Of a stretch of 64,000 nucleotides of DNA, positions 9,014-18,325 are shown one piece after another. Source of the stretch: Alphaproteobacteria bacterium (GTDB lineage Bacteria > Pseudomonadota > Alphaproteobacteria > Rhodobacterales > Rhodobacteraceae); NCBI GenBank assembly GCA_030433335.1, contig JAUILL010000015.1, positions 21,678-85,677 on the forward strand, given 5' to 3'. A program made the translations under genes and the position numbers. Numbering within the stretch: position 1 is the stretch's first letter; each line of letters begins with the position of its first letter. The notes below the pieces were generated by a model. That model was not told the origin of the DNA, did no database searches, and was given only the letters and a program-made list of their open reading frames with translations.

Positions 9014-9907
9014 GTGCATATCTGGCATCTTGTCGGTCAAACTGCCTATCCAGAGAGCAAGTTTTTTACCGGAAGAAAAAAGATCACCTGTCTCGACTCC
9101 ATATCCAATACGCAGCCTCGGTCGCACGGAATGTTGCAGATTACGTCCAAGGCCTTGGGGCGTGGGCATTCTTCTTTGGGAACGCTGCGCCAGCAAGGCT
9201 CTGCCAAGTTTCTGTCCGTCTCGCGCCGTGACGCGGTCGAGGGAGTCGTCATTAATACGTCGGGCGGGATCACGGGCGGGGACACGCTGCGGATCGATGC
9301 TCATGCGGGCGCCGATTCGACCCTGCAACTCACCACGCAGGCCGCAGAGCGAATCTATCGCAGCAGTGATCAGACCGCCGGATCTGTCACCACGCGCCTC
9401 AGTGCGGATGCGGGTGCGCGGCTGGATTGGCTGCCCCAAGAGACCATTCTGTTCGACAATGCCTATCTGCGCCGCAGCCTAGAAGCCTCGATCACCAGTG
9501 ATACCCGCTTCCTTATGGTAGAGCCCGTGCTGTTCGGCCGCTTAGCAATGGGCGAAACCGTCCGGCAGGCGCAATTGTCCGACCGGATCACCATCATCCG
9601 CGATGAGAAAGTGCTGTTTCGCGATGCAACTCTGTTGCGCGGAGACATCGCTGCCCAACTCGACCGCCCCGGTGTTGGAAATGGTGCGCGTGCAATGGCC
9701 TTTGTCATGTACGCTGCCCCTGATGCCGAAGCTTACCTTGACCGAATTCGTGATTTGCTCCCTGCGACTGCGGGTGCTTCTCTGGTTGCAGAGGGGGCGC
9801 TCGTGATGCGCTTTCTTGCGGCTGACGGGTTTGGTTTGCGCCAATCGCTCTTGCCTGTTCTGGATTTGTTGACGGGTAACGATCTTCCACGTTCATGGAG
9901 ACTATAG
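9014..9907 (+). CDS. ureD: Urease accessory protein UreD
   Basis: UreD (UreH) is the scaffold that binds apo-urease and passes nickel from UreG. The protein shows family stretches [32 protein letters not shown] and LPQETILFD. The start is uncertain. A GTG at 9014 gives 297 residues; the ATG at 9131 gives 258. Similarity to UreD N-termini seems to include the QPRSHG segment upstream of the ATG, and no other ATG, GTG or TTG lies between, so the longer form is annotated. It is the first gene of the urease operon and is followed one base later by ureA. Confidence 0.93.
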   Translation: MHIWHLVGQTAYPESKFFTGRKKITCLDSISNTQPRSHGMLQITSKALGRGHSSLGTLRQQGSAKFLSVSRRDAVEGVVINTSGGITGGDTLRIDAHAGADSTLQLTTQAAERIYRSSDQTAGSVTTRLSADAGARLDWLPQETILFDNAYLRRSLEASITSDTRFLMVEPVLFGRLAMGETVRQAQLSDRITIIRDEKVLFRDATLLRGDIAAQLDRPGVGNGARAMAFVMYAAPDAEAYLDRIRDLLPATAGASLVAEGALVMRFLAADGFGLRQSLLPVLDLLTGNDLPRSWRL

Positions 9908-9908
9908 A

Positions 9909-10211
9909 ATGAACCTCACGCCTCGCGAAAAAGACAAGCTGCTGGTGGCCATGGCCGCCGAGGTCGCGCGCAAGCGTCTGTCCCGCGGTGTCAAACTGAA
10001 CCATCCCGAAGCGATTGCCCTGATCACCGACGCCGTAGTCGAAGGGGCTCGTGATGGCCGTTCGGTTGCCGATCTGATGCAGGCCGGTGCCGAAGTAATC
10101 ACCCGCGAACAGTGCATGGAGGGCATCGCCGAGATGATCCACGAAGTGCAGGTCGAGGCTACCTTCCCCGACGGGACCAAGCTGGTCACCGTGCACAATC
10201 CTATTCGCTAA
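9909..10211 (+). CDS. ureA: Urease gamma subunit
   Basis: This is the smallest structural subunit of nickel urease, which hydrolyses urea to ammonia and carbamate. The 100-residue product [20 protein letters not shown]... has the standard family length and the [10 protein letters not shown] and [14 protein letters not shown] signatures. It begins one base after ureD. It is separated from ureB by an extra small gene, whereas ureA and ureB are adjacent in most urease operons. Confidence 0.98.
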   Translation: MNLTPREKDKLLVAMAAEVARKRLSRGVKLNHPEAIALITDAVVEGARDGRSVADLMQAGAEVITREQCMEGIAEMIHEVQVEATFPDGTKLVTVHNPIR

Positions 10212-10235
10212 CTTCCCGATCAGAGGACATTTATC

Positions 10236-10403
10236 ATGAAACGTTTTGTTGCCCCCTTGGCCGTTCTTCTGACAGCGACTGCCGCGCAGGCCCACAACGA
10301 TGGCATCCACATGCACCCCCATGGCACCGAAAACTGGCTGCCCCTGATCGCCGCGCTGGCCGTGATTGCAGTGGCGGGTCTGGCATGGAAGGCGCGTCAA
10401 TGA
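10236..10403 (+). CDS. Small His-rich single-span membrane protein in the urease operon
   Basis: This 55-residue protein has a cleavable-looking signal sequence ([19 protein letters not shown]), a short His-rich segment with four His in eleven residues ([11 protein letters not shown]), a hydrophobic span of about 18 residues and a basic tail (WKARQ). The predicted layout is a short periplasmic loop with a C-terminal anchor. AGAGGACA lies before the ATG, and its stop overlaps the ureB start (ATGA), so it is translationally built into the operon. The His cluster and location suggest a metal-related role, perhaps nickel, but this is inference. I do not recognise a named family. Confidence 0.8.
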   Translation: MKRFVAPLAVLLTATAAQAHNDGIHMHPHGTENWLPLIAALAVIAVAGLAWKARQ

Positions 10404-10708
10404 TCCCCGGCGAACTCTTCCCCGCCGAAGGCGACCTGACCCTGAACGCCGATCGCGAGGCGATTACGCTGATGGTTGCGAACACGGGCGACCGCCCTGT
10501 GCAGGTCGGCAGCCACTACCACTTTGCGGAAACAAATCCTGCGCTGGATTTTGACCGCGCCGCCGCGCGCGGCATGCGTTTAGATATTGCCGCAGGAACT
10601 GCCGTCCGCTTTGAGCCGGGCCAGCGCCGCGAAGTGCAACTGATCCCCGTGGGCGGTGCCCGCAGAATTTATGGCTTTAATCAACAGATCATGGGCGAGC
10701 TTGAATGA
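10400..10708 (+). CDS. ureB: Urease beta subunit
   Basis: This is the 102-residue beta subunit of urease. It begins [16 protein letters not shown] and carries the conserved [13 protein letters not shown] and [26 protein letters not shown] stretches that pack against UreC. The start was fixed at 10400 because the typical MIPGE N-terminus begins there and overlaps the preceding stop by 4 bases. It ends with another 4-base overlap into the following unknown gene. Confidence 0.98.
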   Translation: MIPGELFPAEGDLTLNADREAITLMVANTGDRPVQVGSHYHFAETNPALDFDRAAARGMRLDIAAGTAVRFEPGQRREVQLIPVGGARRIYGFNQQIMGELE

Positions 10709-11022
10709 ACAACCCCTTCCCGGACCCGTTCAAATTATTCAGTGCACAAATGTACGTCACCGCCATGGCCATTGAGGCCTCGGCTGTGATCGGAATGCGA
10801 ATGCTGGGTATGTCGGGTCTGTGGGCCGTTCCAAGCAGCGAAAACAGCCGCATGATCAGCGAAAAACAAGTCGCTTTTGCCAAGTCCAGCCAAAAGGCCT
10901 TTATCGCGGCCATGAGCGGGAAATCCGCGGACGTCGTGATGATGGAAGCCGCGAAGCCTTTGCGCCGCCGGACCTCTGCCAACCATAAACGCCTGACCCG
11001 CCTCGGTCCGAAGACTTTCTAG
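10705..11022 (+). CDS. Unknown urease-operon protein, phasin-like appearance
   Basis: This 105-residue protein lies between ureB and ureC, with ATGA overlap to ureB and 9 bases before ureC. It looks all-helical: [20 protein letters not shown], then a Ser/Lys-rich amphipathic helix, then a basic tail ([11 protein letters not shown]). The helical Ala/Met/Lys content recalls phasin-like proteins, but I see no firm family match. It has no signal peptide and no metal-ligand cluster. Its tight packing argues for a function tied to urease or its expression; the nature of that role is unknown. Confidence 0.78.
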   Translation: MNNPFPDPFKLFSAQMYVTAMAIEASAVIGMRMLGMSGLWAVPSSENSRMISEKQVAFAKSSQKAFIAAMSGKSADVVMMEAAKPLRRRTSANHKRLTRLGPKTF

Positions 11023-11031
11023 GAGTTTCCT

Positions 11032-12792
11032 ATGCCCGCAACGATTAAACGCTCCGACTACGCAGCGATGTTCGGCCCGACCACGGGCGACCGTCTGCGC
11101 CTTGCCGATACTGACCTGATCATCGAGGTCGAGCGCGACCTGACCGCCGAAGCCGTGGGCAAAGCCCGCACCGGCGGCGAAGGTCCAAACGCCGCAATCT
11201 ACGGTGAAGAAGTGAAATTCGGCGGAGGCAAAGTGATCCGCGACGGGATGGGTCAAGCCCAGACCACCCGCGCCGATGGGGCGGTGGACACTGTGATCAC
11301 CAATGCGCTGATCGTGGACTGGACTGGAATCTACAAGGCCGACGTGGGTCTGCGCGACGGCCGCATCCACAAGATCGGCAAAGCGGGCAACCCCGACACT
11401 CAGCCCGGTGTCGACATCATCGTTGGTCCCGGCACCGAAGCCATCGCTGGCGAAGGGCGCATCCTGACCGCAGGCGGGTTCGACAGCCACATCCACTACA
11501 TCTGCCCCCAGCAGATCGAGGACGCGCTGCATTCCGGCCTGACCACCATGCTTGGCGGCGGCACTGGCCCCGCGCACGGCACGCTGGCAACCACCTGTAC
11601 CCCTGGCCCTTGGCACATTGGCCGGATGCTGCAATCGGCAGATGCGTTCCCGATGAACCTTGCCTTCGCGGGCAAGGGCAACGCCTCGCTCCCCGCAGCA
11701 TTGGAAGAGCAGATCAAGGCAGGGGCCTGCGCGCTGAAACTGCACGAAGATTGGGGCACCACCCCCGGCGCGATCGACTGCTGCCTTGGTGTGGCGGATG
11801 CGATGGACGTTCAGGTGATGATCCACACGGACACCCTGAACGAATCCGGATTCGTCGAGCACACCGTCAAAGCCATGAAGGGCCGCACCATCCACGCCTT
11901 CCACACCGAAGGCGCGGGCGGCGGTCACGCCCCTGACATCATCAAAATCTGCGGCGAAGAGCATGTGCTGCCCTCGTCCACCAACCCGACCCGCCCCTTC
12001 ACCGTGAACACGCTCGAGGAACACCTCGACATGCTCATGGTCTGTCACCATCTTGATAAGTCGATCCCCGAAGACATCGCCTTTGCCGAAAGCCGGATCC
12101 GCCGCGAAACCATCGCCGCCGAGGATATCCTGCACGACATGGGCGCGTTCTCGATCATTGCGTCCGACAGTCAGGCCATGGGCCGCGTCGGCGAGGTACT
12201 GATCCGCACCTGGCAAACCGCCGACAAGATGAAGAAACAGCGCGGTCGTCTGCCCGAAGAAACCGGCGAGAACGATAACTTCCGCGTCCGCCGCTATATC
12301 GCCAAGTACACCATCAACCCCGCGATTGCTCACGGCATCAGCCACCAGATCGGCAGCATCGAAGAAGGCAAGCGCGCCGACCTCGTGCTGTGGAACCCCG
12401 CGTTCTTTGGCGTAAAGCCCGAGATGGTCCTGATCGGTGGCAGCATCGCGATGGCCCAGATGGGCGATCCGAATGCTTCGATCCCGACGCCGCAGCCGGT
12501 CTATTCGCGCCCGATGTTCGGGGCCTATGGCCGTGCGGTCGAAAACTCTGCCGTCATCTTCGTGTCCGAGGCCGCGCAGGCCGACGACATCGGCAAAAAG
12601 CTGGGGATCTTCAAGCAGACCGTCGCGGTGCAAAACACCCGTGGCATCGGCAAGAGCGATCTGAAGCTGAACACCGCCCTTCCCAAGGTCGAGGTAAACC
12701 CCGAAACCTACGAAGTCCGCGCGGACGGCGAACTGCTAACCTGCCAGCCCGCCGAGACCTTGCCGATGGCTCAACGTTACTTCCTGTTCTAA
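11032..12792 (+). CDS. ureC: Urease alpha (catalytic) subunit
   Basis: UreC carries the di-nickel active site. Nickel ligands and active-site residues are all present: HIH (153, 155), carbamylated Lys in KLHEDWG (236), His265, His291, flap CHH (338-340) and Asp379. Each sits 19 positions beyond the Klebsiella urease numbering. Most of that offset comes from an insertion near residues 38-56 (around [12 protein letters not shown]), ahead of [11 protein letters not shown]. The 586 residues compare with about 567-570 in typical UreC. No active-site residue is missing. Confidence 0.99.
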   Translation: MPATIKRSDYAAMFGPTTGDRLRLADTDLIIEVERDLTAEAVGKARTGGEGPNAAIYGEEVKFGGGKVIRDGMGQAQTTRADGAVDTVITNALIVDWTGIYKADVGLRDGRIHKIGKAGNPDTQPGVDIIVGPGTEAIAGEGRILTAGGFDSHIHYICPQQIEDALHSGLTTMLGGGTGPAHGTLATTCTPGPWHIGRMLQSADAFPMNLAFAGKGNASLPAALEEQIKAGACALKLHEDWGTTPGAIDCCLGVADAMDVQVMIHTDTLNESGFVEHTVKAMKGRTIHAFHTEGAGGGHAPDIIKICGEEHVLPSSTNPTRPFTVNTLEEHLDMLMVCHHLDKSIPEDIAFAESRIRRETIAAEDILHDMGAFSIIASDSQAMGRVGEVLIRTWQTADKMKKQRGRLPEETGENDNFRVRRYIAKYTINPAIAHGISHQIGSIEEGKRADLVLWNPAFFGVKPEMVLIGGSIAMAQMGDPNASIPTPQPVYSRPMFGAYGRAVENSAVIFVSEAAQADDIGKKLGIFKQTVAVQNTRGIGKSDLKLNTALPKVEVNPETYEVRADGELLTCQPAETLPMAQRYFLF

Positions 12793-12796
12793 GATC

Positions 12797-13237
12797 ATGA
12801 TCGTCGCAAACCACTACCATAACCACACCCACGGCACCCCCGCGGCCCGAATTTCCCTGACCTACGAGGCCCGCTTCCTGCGCCGCCGCGTTCTGGTCAC
12901 GGATGATGGTCTCGAGTTCCTGCTAGACCTCGAACAGACCACCTCTCTCGATCACGGCGGCGCCTTGATCCTCGAGGATGGCCGCGAGATCGAAATCGTT
13001 GCCGCCCCCGAAACCCTGCTGCAGGTTCGCGGGGACCATCTGGTGCGGCTGGCGTGGCACATCGGCAACCGCCACACCCCCTGCCAGATCGAAGAGGATC
13101 GCCTGCTGATCCAGCCCGATCACGTGATCCGCGACATGCTGGGAAAACTGGGGGCCGATGTGGCCGAAGTCACCGAACCCTTCACCCCCGAAGGCGGGGC
13201 CTATGGACACGGACGCACCCATTCCCATGCGCACTGA
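12797..13237 (+). CDS. ureE: Urease accessory protein UreE (nickel chaperone)
   Basis: UreE delivers nickel to the UreG-UreF-UreD complex. The 146-residue protein has the UreE N-terminal domain (LTYEARFLRRRVLVTDDG, LDLEQTTSLDHGGAL), the metal-binding core AWHIGNRHTPCQIEEDRL, and a short His-containing tail ([11 protein letters not shown]). It also has an unusual His-rich start (ANHYHNHTHG), so both ends could hold metal. It starts 4 bases after ureC, and its 3' end overlaps ureF. Confidence 0.96.
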   Translation: MIVANHYHNHTHGTPAARISLTYEARFLRRRVLVTDDGLEFLLDLEQTTSLDHGGALILEDGREIEIVAAPETLLQVRGDHLVRLAWHIGNRHTPCQIEEDRLLIQPDHVIRDMLGKLGADVAEVTEPFTPEGGAYGHGRTHSHAH

Positions 13238-13856
13238 CGCCACGATCCTGCTGGCCCAATGGCTCTCGCCCGCCTTTCCGGTGGGCGCGTTTGCCTATTC
13301 CAGCGGGCTCGAGGCGGCTGTGGCAGGCGGGTTGACCGTCGACGGATTGCAGGACTGGCTGGCGGATTTTCTGGTCCACGGCACGGGGCGGTCGGACGCG
13401 ATCCTGATCCGCGCCTCTGCCGAAATCGATGATCCCGCCGAGGTGGACGAGATCGCCCGCGCCTTCTGCGCCAGCCGCGAACGGTTGCTAGAAACCGAAT
13501 CCATCGGCCGCGCGTTCTGCCTGCAACTGGCGAATGTCTGGGATTTTCCGGTGGCGAACCTGACCTATCCGGTCGCCTTGGGGCAGGGGCTGCGGGCGGT
13601 GGACCTGCCGGTTGATCTGGCGATCCAGATGTACCTGCACGCATATGTGTCCAACATGATCGCAGCAGCGCAACGCCTGATGCCCTTGGGCCACACGAAC
13701 GGCCAGCGTATCCTGACGGCCCTGACGCCGCTCTGCGCCGAAGTGGCCGAAGAAACCAAAGGGCTGGGATGCGACGACATCACCAGCCAATGCTTTGCCG
13801 CCGACATCGCGGCCATGCAGCACGAAGTACTAAGTCCAAGGATTTTCCGCACATGA
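13203..13856 (+). CDS. ureF: Urease accessory protein UreF
   Basis: UreF acts with UreD and UreG in nickel insertion and controls UreG GTPase activity. The family opening [21 protein letters not shown] is present near the start, followed by an all-helical body; the protein is 210-217 residues. Two starts are possible, both overlapping ureE: the ATG at 13203, with a purine-rich site upstream, and the ATG at 13227, which lacks one. I chose 13203. The stop overlaps the ureG start. Confidence 0.95.
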   Translation: MDTDAPIPMRTDATILLAQWLSPAFPVGAFAYSSGLEAAVAGGLTVDGLQDWLADFLVHGTGRSDAILIRASAEIDDPAEVDEIARAFCASRERLLETESIGRAFCLQLANVWDFPVANLTYPVALGQGLRAVDLPVDLAIQMYLHAYVSNMIAAAQRLMPLGHTNGQRILTALTPLCAEVAEETKGLGCDDITSQCFAADIAAMQHEVLSPRIFRT

Positions 13857-14464
13857 GCAAACGGAATGGCCCCCTGCGGGTCGGGATCGGTGGTCCTGTC
13901 GGCGCCGGCAAGACCAGCCTGACTGCCGCCCTGTCCAAGCGCCTGAAAGATACGCATTCGATCGGTGTCATCACCAACGACATCTACACCCAAGAGGATG
14001 CCGAGGCCCTGATGCGCATGCAAATCCTGCCGCAGGACCGCATCATCGGGGTGGAAACTGGCGGATGCCCCCATACTGCAATCCGCGAAGATGCCTCGAT
14101 CAACCTGGCCGCCGTGGCCGAGATGCAAGAACGCCATCCCGACGTGGAAATCGTTCTGATCGAGAGCGGCGGTGATAATCTGTCGGCAACGTTCAGCCCC
14201 GAGCTGGCGGACGTGACCATCTATGTGATCGACGTCGCCGCGGGCGAGGAGATACCGCGCAAAGGTGGCCCCGCCATCACGCGCTCAGACATTCTGGTGA
14301 TCAACAAAACTGATCTGGCGCCCTATGTCGGCGCCTCGCTCGAGGTCATGGACCGCGATGCCACCCGGGTTCGCAAAGGACTTCCCTTTGTCTTCGCGTC
14401 TGTCCGCAAGGAAGAAGGCGTGGATCAGGTCGTGGAGCTGCTGTCGAAAATCGGCGGGTTCTGA
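13853..14464 (+). CDS. ureG: Urease accessory GTPase UreG
   Basis: UreG is the SIMIBI-class GTPase that powers nickel loading of urease. The 203-residue protein has the P-loop GPVGAGKT, the [15 protein letters not shown] metal-binding segment (CPH), [15 protein letters not shown] and the [11 protein letters not shown] base-recognition motif. The start at 13853 overlaps the ureF stop (ATGA). It is the last gene of the operon. No nickel permease gene follows in the window. Confidence 0.98.
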   Translation: MSKRNGPLRVGIGGPVGAGKTSLTAALSKRLKDTHSIGVITNDIYTQEDAEALMRMQILPQDRIIGVETGGCPHTAIREDASINLAAVAEMQERHPDVEIVLIESGGDNLSATFSPELADVTIYVIDVAAGEEIPRKGGPAITRSDILVINKTDLAPYVGASLEVMDRDATRVRKGLPFVFASVRKEEGVDQVVELLSKIGGF

Positions 14465-14472
14465 GAAACGAA

Positions 14473-14498
14473 AAAGGGCCGCCCTCGGGCGACCCTTT
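14473..14498 (-). terminator. Terminator between ureG and rpsO, best for rpsO
   Basis: AAAGGGCCGCCC and GGGCGACCCTTT form a 12-bp stem. On the minus strand its one imperfect pair is a G-U wobble and the stem is followed by TTTTTCG, so it terminates rpsO well. On the plus strand it has a mismatch and a weaker T run after ureG. Confidence 0.8.
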
Positions 14499-14521
14499 CG
14501 AAACCTGTCGAGGTTCCTGAA

Positions 14522-14791
14522 TTAGCGACGGATGCCCAGACGCTTGATCAGGTCCTGGTAACGTGCTTCTTCTTTGCCCTTCAGGTAGTCCAGCAGCTTG
14601 CGGCGCTGAGCAACCATCATCAAAAGGCCACGACGCGAGTGGTTGTCTTTCTTGTGGGTTTTGAAGTGCTCGGTCAGGGTGGTGATACGCGAGGTCAGGA
14701 TAGCAACCTGTACTTCGGGCGAACCAGTGTCGCCTTCTTTGGTTGCGAATTCTTTGAGAATGCGTGCTTTTTCTTCAACAGTGATCGACAT
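14522..14791 (-). CDS. rpsO: Small ribosomal subunit protein uS15
   Basis: S15 binds 16S rRNA early in assembly of the 30S platform. The 89-residue product begins [20 protein letters not shown] and contains the conserved [19 protein letters not shown] and [12 protein letters not shown] segments, at exactly the usual family length. A GGAG-type ribosome site precedes the ATG. It ends at its own terminator rather than running into pnp, which lies about 12.6 kb downstream beyond the urea genes. Confidence 0.99.
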   Translation of the reverse strand: MSITVEEKARILKEFATKEGDTGSPEVQVAILTSRITTLTEHFKTHKKDNHSRRGLLMMVAQRRKLLDYLKGKEEARYQDLIKRLGIRR

Positions 14792-14859
14792 CGGGGTCTC
14801 CTGTTAGGTTAAGGGTTATGGCGCAGGCCGGGATGTCGTCCAGCAAGGCCCTTGGAGAT

Positions 14860-14875
14860 ATCCGCAACAGCGGAT
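14860..14875 (-). promoter_or_regulatory. Small hairpin in the rpsO leader
   Basis: ATCCGC and GCGGAT form a perfect 6-bp stem over an AACA loop, about 70 bases before the rpsO start. S15 represses its own mRNA through leader structures in several bacteria, but the structures differ between groups, so assigning this stem to such control is only a possibility. Confidence 0.3.
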
Positions 14876-14917
14876 GCGCGCTGTTACGCGATTCTGTGTG
14901 GAAAATAAAGCCCAAGC

Positions 14918-15865
14918 TTAGGCAAAGGCCTCGATTCCCAAAGTGGCCGCCTCTTTCGCACCGAGAAGGATGACCTTGTCGATGTTCAGGTTGGTGCTAT
15001 CGGTCTTGGCGATGATGTGACCGTCGATACGAATGCTCCATAATCCTTGATCGTCTGGCTCAGGGTCAAGGCTAAGGGTAGGCAGGGCGTCGTCCTCGCT
15101 TTCATCGTACAGCACAAAGAGTTCGTCCTCGCTCTCGTCATAATCTTGGATGAACGCGGGATTGGTGAGGCCGTTGATTTCAGGAGAAAGTTCGATCACG
15201 TAGGTGTCGTTTCCATCACCGCCATGAAAATAGTCCCCCTCGGTCCCGACGAGGGTATCGTCCCCCAAGCCGCCGTTCAGAAAGTCGGTGCCTGTGCTTT
15301 GATCAATGATCAAATCGTTGCCCTGCCCCCCGAAGAGAGCGTCCAAGCCTTCGGCCCCAAGGAGTGTATCGTCGCCAAGGCCGCCGGACAGATTGTCGTC
15401 CCCGTCGTCGCCGGATACGAAGTCTGCCCCCGGACCGCCTTCGAGGGTGTCGTTTCCGAAAGCCCCGTACAGCGTGTCTCCTCCGGTCATGCCGGTCAAA
15501 CTGTCGTCATCGAAGCCACCGTCCAGAGTGTCAGCCCCGTCTCCTCCGGCCAGAGAGTCGATGCCCGCGTTACCAAGGATCGCGTCGTCCCCCCCTTGTC
15601 CGAGGACACTGTCAGCGCCATTGAGACCTGTCAGCAGGTCATCTCCGTCACCGCCGACAATCTGATCATCGCTGGTGCTGCCGGTCAGGATGTCATCGCC
15701 CTGCGACCCCTCAAGTAGATCGCCCGAGCCACCAGCCTCTGCGCTGGTCTCATCGGTTTCAAGGTCTTTGGTCCCGTCAGCGTCATCTTCGACCTGATCG
15801 GGTTCGGGCATTACGGTGATAGCCCCGACCATCAGGGCACTCAGTAAACTGGCCAGCATCAGCAT
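14918..15865 (-). CDS. Membrane-anchored RTX calcium-binding repeat protein
   Basis: This 315-residue protein starts with a hydrophobic helix (LMLASLLSALMVGAITVM), then an acidic linker rich in Asp/Glu, then about fifteen RTX nonapeptide repeats of the GGxGxDxLxG type between residues 50 and 215 (e.g. GGDGDDLLTG, GGFDDDSLTG). Such repeats fold into a calcium-loaded beta roll. A C-terminal domain of about 100 residues follows without repeats. Proteins with this N-terminal helix and an RTX roll are common in roseobacters and are usually uncharacterised. No type I exporter is adjacent. It forms a loose pair with the RTX gene at 16892. Confidence 0.88.
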   Translation of the reverse strand: MLMLASLLSALMVGAITVMPEPDQVEDDADGTKDLETDETSAEAGGSGDLLEGSQGDDILTGSTSDDQIVGGDGDDLLTGLNGADSVLGQGGDDAILGNAGIDSLAGGDGADTLDGGFDDDSLTGMTGGDTLYGAFGNDTLEGGPGADFVSGDDGDDNLSGGLGDDTLLGAEGLDALFGGQGNDLIIDQSTGTDFLNGGLGDDTLVGTEGDYFHGGDGNDTYVIELSPEINGLTNPAFIQDYDESEDELFVLYDESEDDALPTLSLDPEPDDQGLWSIRIDGHIIAKTDSTNLNIDKVILLGAKEAATLGIEAFA

Positions 15866-15940
15866 TTCGGCCTCCTACACATGTACAGTGTTAGGGTATG
15901 CCGGAACCCAATGAAATCGCAGTGTTTTCTGGGAAAGCGG

Positions 15941-16213
15941 TTAACGCGTGTCTTCTGGCAGTTCTTCCATGATCTCGCTGGCGATCTGCGCCGCGTACTC
16001 TCCGATCAAAGGAACAAACTCGATTTTCGAGAGCCAGAAGCCGACAAACGACACCAGAATCGTCGCGCCGAGAACGGAACCCAGACCAAAGGAAATCCCT
16101 CTGAGCAACTGATAGAACATCATCTTCAGGTAGCTGTCGTGGACCCTCAGAAACTTGTGATTGTTGAGGCGTTCGATTTCCAGGGTCAGTCTCTCGGTTT
16201 CAGAGGTGTTCAT
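15941..16213 (-). CDS. DUF5665-type small membrane protein
   Basis: This protein of about 90 residues has an N-terminal charged helix (ETERLTLEIERLNNHKFLRV), then SYLKMMFYQLLRGISFGLGSVLGATILVSFVGF, a strongly hydrophobic span, and an amphipathic tail. The pattern of a conserved LRGISFGLGSVLGATIL helix fits DUF5665 proteins of unknown function. The start at 16213 has GGAG upstream and overlaps the stop of the DUF1643 gene by 4 bases, so the two are coupled. Confidence 0.8.
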   Translation of the reverse strand: MNTSETERLTLEIERLNNHKFLRVHDSYLKMMFYQLLRGISFGLGSVLGATILVSFVGFWLSKIEFVPLIGEYAAQIASEIMEELPEDTR

Positions 16214-16722
16214 GGCGCGCTCCAAAGGACAGGCTGTACATTATAGCCGATATACAACGGGTGTTTCGGGTGGCCTGCCTTGCTGAGGCCAAGGTGATAA
16301 AGAGGCAATCCGGTGGCACGCAAAAGCCCTTCGACGACCGCGCCGCGGCCAAGATGAGCGCCGTGAGTCCCCCATGCGCAGACGATCTGGTCGGCTTGCA
16401 ACGCTCCGTTCCGGATCGCCTCATCATTCAGGGGGCCAACCGGATCCGCAGCAGCACGCATGGCTTTGGGGTCGGTATCCCGCCAAGCGAAAATATTGGT
16501 TACCTCGAAGCTGCCGAACCCCAGCGTTCGCGCCCTGCGCTCGCAGCGTTCGACGGTTGGATCGTTCTGAACTTCGGTCGCAGTTGACGGGTTGAGCATC
16601 ACAAAGAGTGCTCTTTTGCCCGAAGGGTCCCAAGTACGGGTCAGACTGTATCTGTAGCGTTCGCAGTCGGAATAGGTCGCAACAGAAGGTGCATCGTCTT
16701 TGATATGGGTGCGTGTCAGCAT
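16210..16722 (-). CDS. DUF1643 domain protein
   Basis: This 170-residue cytoplasmic protein carries the DUF1643 hallmark RALFVMLNPSTATEVQNDPTVERCERRA and the TNIFAWRDTDP and CAWGTHG segments. The family is widespread and has no assigned reaction; several members lie near DNA or RNA modification or phage genes, which is not the case here. I start it at 16722 (MLTRTHIKDD), where the conserved region begins soon after; an in-frame upstream extension is low complexity. It is coupled to the following DUF5665 gene. Confidence 0.85.
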   Translation of the reverse strand: MLTRTHIKDDAPSVATYSDCERYRYSLTRTWDPSGKRALFVMLNPSTATEVQNDPTVERCERRARTLGFGSFEVTNIFAWRDTDPKAMRAAADPVGPLNDEAIRNGALQADQIVCAWGTHGAHLGRGAVVEGLLRATGLPLYHLGLSKAGHPKHPLYIGYNVQPVLWSAP

Positions 16723-16891
16723 AAAGTATGTCTGAAGGCAAAAGTGCCATGATTGCAACCGACATGTTAACACGGATGTGATCAAATGATGTGTGGCAAG
16801 GCGCTTTAAATTTGGGCTGCGCACTAAAATTCCGACCTTTTGATCCGATTACTAAGATGGGCAGAGTCTTGTCCCGCGATCGGAGAAGTCG

Positions 16892-18322
16892 ATGGAGCTT
16901 TGGTTACTGTTAGGGTTGGGCGGCGCCGTCTCGAGCCTTGTGTTCGGGTGGGATCGGAGTCTTGCGTTCTTTCAGGACGAGGAAATTCCTGAGCAGGAGC
17001 AAGAGTTCATCGGTGCGGACGAGCAAGTGATCGAAGCTCAGCCGGAGGGGCCTTTTGAACTCTCTGAACTCGACGATTTTGTCTCGGGTAGCCATGACGA
17101 TGAAATTTATGTCACAGCGCAGAACGACGATTCCGATGGTTGGACCTATGCCAAGCGCAGTGATCTGGAGCACATCCTTGATGGCGAAGATGTTATGGCG
17201 TGGTTCTACGATGGAGAGGATCACTCTGACCCCGAGATGGGGCACGACACTGCCGAAGACTGTGAAGACTTGATCCACGTGAATAGCGGTGCAGGCGATG
17301 ACTGGATCGAGGTCTGGGGCCATGCCGCATCTGAAATCAGGACGGGCGAGGGTGCGGACACCGTATTGGTCTGCGACGGCGCGGGCTACACTGTCGTTCA
17401 TGTCGAAGACGACGATACGGCCATTCTTTGCGATGATTGGACCGGCTACGTAATTGGCACTGGCAGTGCCTCTGTGATCGGCGGTTCTGGTGTCGATGTG
17501 ATCCGAATGACCGGCGACTCGTCAGGCTCGAACGTTCAGGCTGGCGCCGGTGCAGATGATCTGGTGACAGGCGGTGGCGGTATTCTGAACGGTAACCAAG
17601 GCGATGATAGCCTGACCGCGAACGGGGACAACGCCATTCTGCGGGGCGGAAGTGGGAACGACCAGATCACCTCTTATGGCGCCAACACTATTATCGGAGG
17701 CGCAGGCAACGATACCGTGACCCTTGGCGACGACATGGTGGCTCATAGTTATTTGGGCGATGACATGGGTGTGACGACCTACACCCGTGTGGCTGATGTG
17801 ACGTTGGGCGGGAACGGCGCTGTGGATCAAGTTCAGGGGAATGACGGCGCTGACTTGATCGAGTTCATCGATGCAGGTGATTCGGTCAGCGGCGGGAATG
17901 GGGTCGATACCTTTACCGCGATTGCGGGCGATGAAGCTTCGGTCATCACGGACTTCCACCCGGGACAGGAAACCCTGCGGATCTATGAGACAGGCGGGGC
18001 AATGATCACCCACGGGACGGGGACGTTGGTCGGAGAAATGTCTAGTGCAGAGCTCGACAGCGTGATGCAGGCAGATCCCAGCTACGATCTGAGCGGCCGT
18101 GTTTCCACCGAATATGACGAAGAGAGCAGCACGACCAGCATCCTGATCGACGGCGCGCCCGCCGTGGTTCTACAGAACTGCACTTGGGTGACCGTCGGCT
18201 ACGTTAACGGCGGCGATGACACGGTGTACGGGCTGGATGGCCAGCCTTTGGCCGATGGGCTGCGGGCGAATGTCATCGTGGAAGTCCACGAGAACATCAC
18301 CCAGATTTCCCAGATCGGCTGA
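16892..18322 (+). CDS. Second membrane-anchored RTX-like repeat protein
   Basis: This 476-residue, very acidic protein starts with a hydrophobic helix (MELWLLLGLGGAVSSLVFGW). An acidic region and degenerate calcium-binding repeats follow between about residues 125 and 355 (GAGDDWIEV, GGSGNDQIT, GGAGNDTV). A C-terminal domain of about 120 residues shows the DFHPGQETLRIYE opening common at the end of roseobacter RTX modules. Repeats are more diverged than in the 14918 gene. Transcription is opposite to that gene, with the DUF5665/DUF1643 pair between them. It ends 3 bases from the converging truB with no visible terminator. Confidence 0.85.
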   Translation: MELWLLLGLGGAVSSLVFGWDRSLAFFQDEEIPEQEQEFIGADEQVIEAQPEGPFELSELDDFVSGSHDDEIYVTAQNDDSDGWTYAKRSDLEHILDGEDVMAWFYDGEDHSDPEMGHDTAEDCEDLIHVNSGAGDDWIEVWGHAASEIRTGEGADTVLVCDGAGYTVVHVEDDDTAILCDDWTGYVIGTGSASVIGGSGVDVIRMTGDSSGSNVQAGAGADDLVTGGGGILNGNQGDDSLTANGDNAILRGGSGNDQITSYGANTIIGGAGNDTVTLGDDMVAHSYLGDDMGVTTYTRVADVTLGGNGAVDQVQGNDGADLIEFIDAGDSVSGGNGVDTFTAIAGDEASVITDFHPGQETLRIYETGGAMITHGTGTLVGEMSSAELDSVMQADPSYDLSGRVSTEYDEESSTTSILIDGAPAVVLQNCTWVTVGYVNGGDDTVYGLDGQPLADGLRANVIVEVHENITQISQIG

Positions 18323-18325
18323 CGC

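Noticed and set aside
9131..9907. Short form of UreD starting at ATG 9131
   Set aside because: Kept as an alternative only. Family-like residues seem to begin upstream, and no other start lies between 9014 and 9131.
10735..12633. Minus-strand open frame opposite ureC and its neighbour
   Set aside because: Low-complexity His/Gly/Asp-rich translation typical of the reverse of a GC-rich gene; ureC is certain.
15047..15718. Plus-strand frame opposite the RTX gene
   Set aside because: Its regular pattern only reflects the RTX repeats read backwards.
14918..15865. Tandem DNA repeats or a CRISPR-like array
   Set aside because: The periodicity is the 27-base RTX codon pattern with variable bases, not identical repeats with unique spacers. 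No CRISPR array was seen anywhere.
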